Shown here: positions 6,185 to 7,508 of the stretch, piece by piece | Numbering within the stretch: the stretch's first letter is position 1 | Layout: each line of letters begins with the position of its first letter | NCBI GenBank assembly: GCA_027310735.1 | Contig: DAIDAH010000136.1 | Span: 1-7,508, forward strand | DNA length: 7,508 nucleotides | Reading direction: 5' to 3' | DNA from: Methylotenera sp. | GTDB lineage: Bacteria > Pseudomonadota > Gammaproteobacteria > Burkholderiales > Methylophilaceae | Translations under genes and position numbers: made by a program | Notes under the pieces: model-generated | Seen by the model: the letters and a program-made list of their open reading frames with translations, nothing else | Database searches by the model: none | What the model was told of the DNA's origin: nothing

Positions 6185-6523
6185 TTAAATGGCTGACTCG
6201 CCTGTTTCACCTGTACGGATACGGACAACTTGCTCAACTGTAGTCACAAAAATCTTACCATCACCAATTTTACCGGTATGTGCTGCTTTGACAATTGCAT
6301 CCATTGCTGAATCAACAAGATCATCAGGCACCACTAGCTCTAGTTTGATTTTAGGTAAAAAATCGACTACGTATTCAGCCCCACGATAGAGCTCTGTATG
6401 GCCTTTTTGACGACCAAAGCCTTTAACTTCTGTAACTGTTAAGCCATTCACGCCAATATTTGAAAGCGACTCACGCACCTCATCTAACTTGAATGGTTTA
6501 ATGATTGCTTCAATTTTTTTCAT
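6185..6523 (-). CDS. glnB: Nitrogen regulatory protein P-II (GlnB type)
   Basis: The 112-residue product is the exact usual length of PII and matches it throughout: MKKIEAIIKPFKLDEVRE at the start, TVTEVKGFGRQKGHTELYRGAEY in the T-loop region with the uridylylation target Tyr51, the B-loop TGKIGDGKIFV at about 83-93, and the C-loop RIRTGE near the end. PII trimers sense 2-oxoglutarate, ATP/ADP and, through uridylylation by GlnD, glutamine; they control glutamine synthetase adenylylation, NtrB and other targets. The MKKIEAIIKPF start and the DFLPKIKLELVVPDD segment are closer to GlnB than to GlnK, and no amtB is adjacent. It lies 46 bp after nadE in the same direction. AGGGAG at 6534-6539 is a good Shine-Dalgarno, 10 nt before the ATG. 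Confidence 0.96.
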   Translation of the reverse strand: MKKIEAIIKPFKLDEVRESLSNIGVNGLTVTEVKGFGRQKGHTELYRGAEYVVDFLPKIKLELVVPDDLVDSAMDAIVKAAHTGKIGDGKIFVTTVEQVVRIRTGETGESAI

Positions 6524-6533
6524 AATAGCCGAG

Positions 6534-6539
6534 CTCCCT
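6534..6539 (-). promoter_or_regulatory. Ribosome binding site of glnB
   Basis: AGGGAG read on the minus strand lies 10 nt before the glnB ATG (6521-6523). It allows strong translation independent of nadE, in keeping with PII being needed in larger amounts than the enzyme. Confidence 0.65.
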
Positions 6540-6569
6540 AGTTTTTAGTTTAATTCTGTATGCAAAATA

Positions 6570-7508
6570 TTAGTTTAAAAGTTGGCTTAAGTGTATATCA
6601 AAATTGGCTTTGACTGTAATTGGATGACGCCTATCCTTACCAAAACCTCTATGCGTAATACGTACACCGATTGGTGATTGACGGCGCTTATATTCATTTC
6701 GATCAATCATTGATATCACTCGCTTAACATCCGTTGCTGAATAACCCCTTGCGATAATATCAGGACTACTTAAATCATCTTCCACATAAGCCTGAATAAT
6801 ACCATCCAGCACATCATATGGTGGCAAGCTATCTTGATCCAGTTGGTTAGGACGTAGCTCAGCTGAAGGTGGGCGTGTGATAATGCGCTCAGGGATAACC
6901 CTTGACAGGCTATTACGATAATTCGATAGCGCATACACCAAAGTTTTTGGCACATCTTTCAATAAGGCAAAACCACCTGCCATATCACCATACAGCGTGC
7001 AATAGCCCACCGCCATTTCACTTTTATTACCTGTTGTCACAACAATACTGCCAAACTTGTTTGAAATCGCCATCAGTAACATGCCACGAATGCGCGCCTG
7101 CAGGTTCTCTTCAGAGGCATCACTTGCAAGATCGCCAAATAATGGCGATAACATTTTTAAGTACTCATCAAACAATAATCTAATAGCAATTTCGTTATAC
7201 TTCACCCCAAGTATCTCGGCCATTTCACGGGCATCGTCCACACTAATATCAGCAGTAAACTCAGAAGGCATCATCACCGCATGCACTTTATCCGCGCCTA
7301 GCGCATCCACTGCAATCGCCAATGTCAAAGCCGAATCTATACCGCCTGAAAGGCCAAGCACCACGCCAGGAAAACCATTTTTATTCACATAATCAGCTAG
7401 GCCTAGCTTCAAAGCGGTATACACGGAGGCTTCCAAACTTAAGGAGGGGGTAATGGAAGTTACTGTTGAAATTGGCTGAGTACCGTCAAACTCGACCAGT
7501 GCCAATGT
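6570..7508 (-). CDS. nadE: Glutamine-dependent NAD+ synthetase, C-terminal part
   Basis: The frame is open to the window end (codon ACA at 7506-7508 precedes the ATG at 7503-7505), so about 313 C-terminal residues are present and the N-terminus is cut by the window. NadE converts deamido-NAD+ to NAD+ with ATP, taking ammonia from glutamine in long forms. Counting from the internal Met at 7505, the PP-loop SGGIDS is at 53-58, followed by VHAVMMPSEFT, the ARIRGMLLMAISNKFGSIVVTTGNKSEMAVGYCTLYGDMAGG region (about 137-177) and a C-terminal YKRRQSPIGVRITHRGFGKDRRHPI. The sequence before the PP-loop (VEFDGTQPIS..., then a helix) and the C-terminal tail fit the long, glutamine-dependent form with an N-terminal nitrilase-like glutaminase domain, which is not visible here. 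That ATG is therefore probably an internal Met. glnB follows 46 bp downstream. Confidence 0.93.
   Translation of the reverse strand, partial: TLALVEFDGTQPISTVTSITPSLSLEASVYTALKLGLADYVNKNGFPGVVLGLSGGIDSALTLAIAVDALGADKVHAVMMPSEFTADISVDDAREMAEILGVKYNEIAIRLLFDEYLKMLSPLFGDLASDASEENLQARIRGMLLMAISNKFGSIVVTTGNKSEMAVGYCTLYGDMAGGFALLKDVPKTLVYALSNYRNSLSRVIPERIITRPPSAELRPNQLDQDSLPPYDVLDGIIQAYVEDDLSSPDIIARGYSATDVKRVISMIDRNEYKRRQSPIGVRITHRGFGKDRRHPITVKANFDIHLSQLLN

Noticed and set aside
6524..6569. Sigma54 promoter for glnB in the nadE-glnB gap
   Set aside because: A TTGCA-like element is present on the minus strand, but no GG occurs 10 bp upstream of its GC, so the -24/-12 pattern is missing.
6902..7392. 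Two + strand reading frames of 93 and 111 codons opposite nadE
   Set aside because: They lie wholly within the strongly conserved nadE coding sequence on the other strand and show no recognisable domain.
7503..7505. ATG as the true start of nadE
   Set aside because: The frame continues to the window edge and the sequence after this Met looks like the linker of the long glutamine-dependent form, so the start is most likely outside the window.

Overview
The window looks like ordinary chromosomal housekeeping DNA from a betaproteobacterium, most likely of the Nitrosomonadales/Methylophilaceae type (Methylotenera- or Methylophilus-like). This rests on the moderately AT-rich base composition, the ubiJ-ubiB order, the neighbouring glutamine-dependent NAD synthetase and PII genes, and general protein resemblance. 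The lineage call is an inference from reading; no search was run. I see no mobile element, CRISPR array, tRNA, rRNA or phage gene.

Left part, + strand (1-3479): the 3' end of ubiJ, then ubiB 15 bp later, both for ubiquinone biosynthesis. A gene for a sodium:solute-symporter (SSS) family membrane protein follows 38 bp after ubiB, starting with GTG behind a clear Shine-Dalgarno. These three genes are probably one transcription unit.

Middle part, + strand (3480-5612): an 89-bp control region and then feoA-feoB for ferrous iron uptake. The control region holds a perfect TTGACA hexamer, a perfect GCATAT-N4-ATATGC inverted repeat, a strong Fur-box match (12/14 in the 7-1-7 model), and a TATCATTTA direct repeat spaced by one helical turn. 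Iron-repressed transcription by Fur is the likely regulation. feoB has a compact product of about 596 residues and there is no feoC.

Right part, - strand (5659-7508): the 3' portion of a glutamine-dependent NAD+ synthetase (nadE, cut by the window end), then glnB for the PII nitrogen signal protein, then a 184-bp intergenic stretch with a REP-like imperfect palindrome and a perfect 8-bp-stem hairpin, then a small DUF486/DMT-type membrane protein. feoB and the DUF486 gene converge with 46 bp between them.

There is no clear evidence for a new multi-gene system. The most interesting points are the altered Na2-site neighbourhood of the SSS transporter (Lys-Ser-Cys in place of Met-Ser-Thr, and no Asp in the first core helix), the layered feoA control region, the nadE-glnB pairing, and the structured spacer between glnB and the DUF486 gene.
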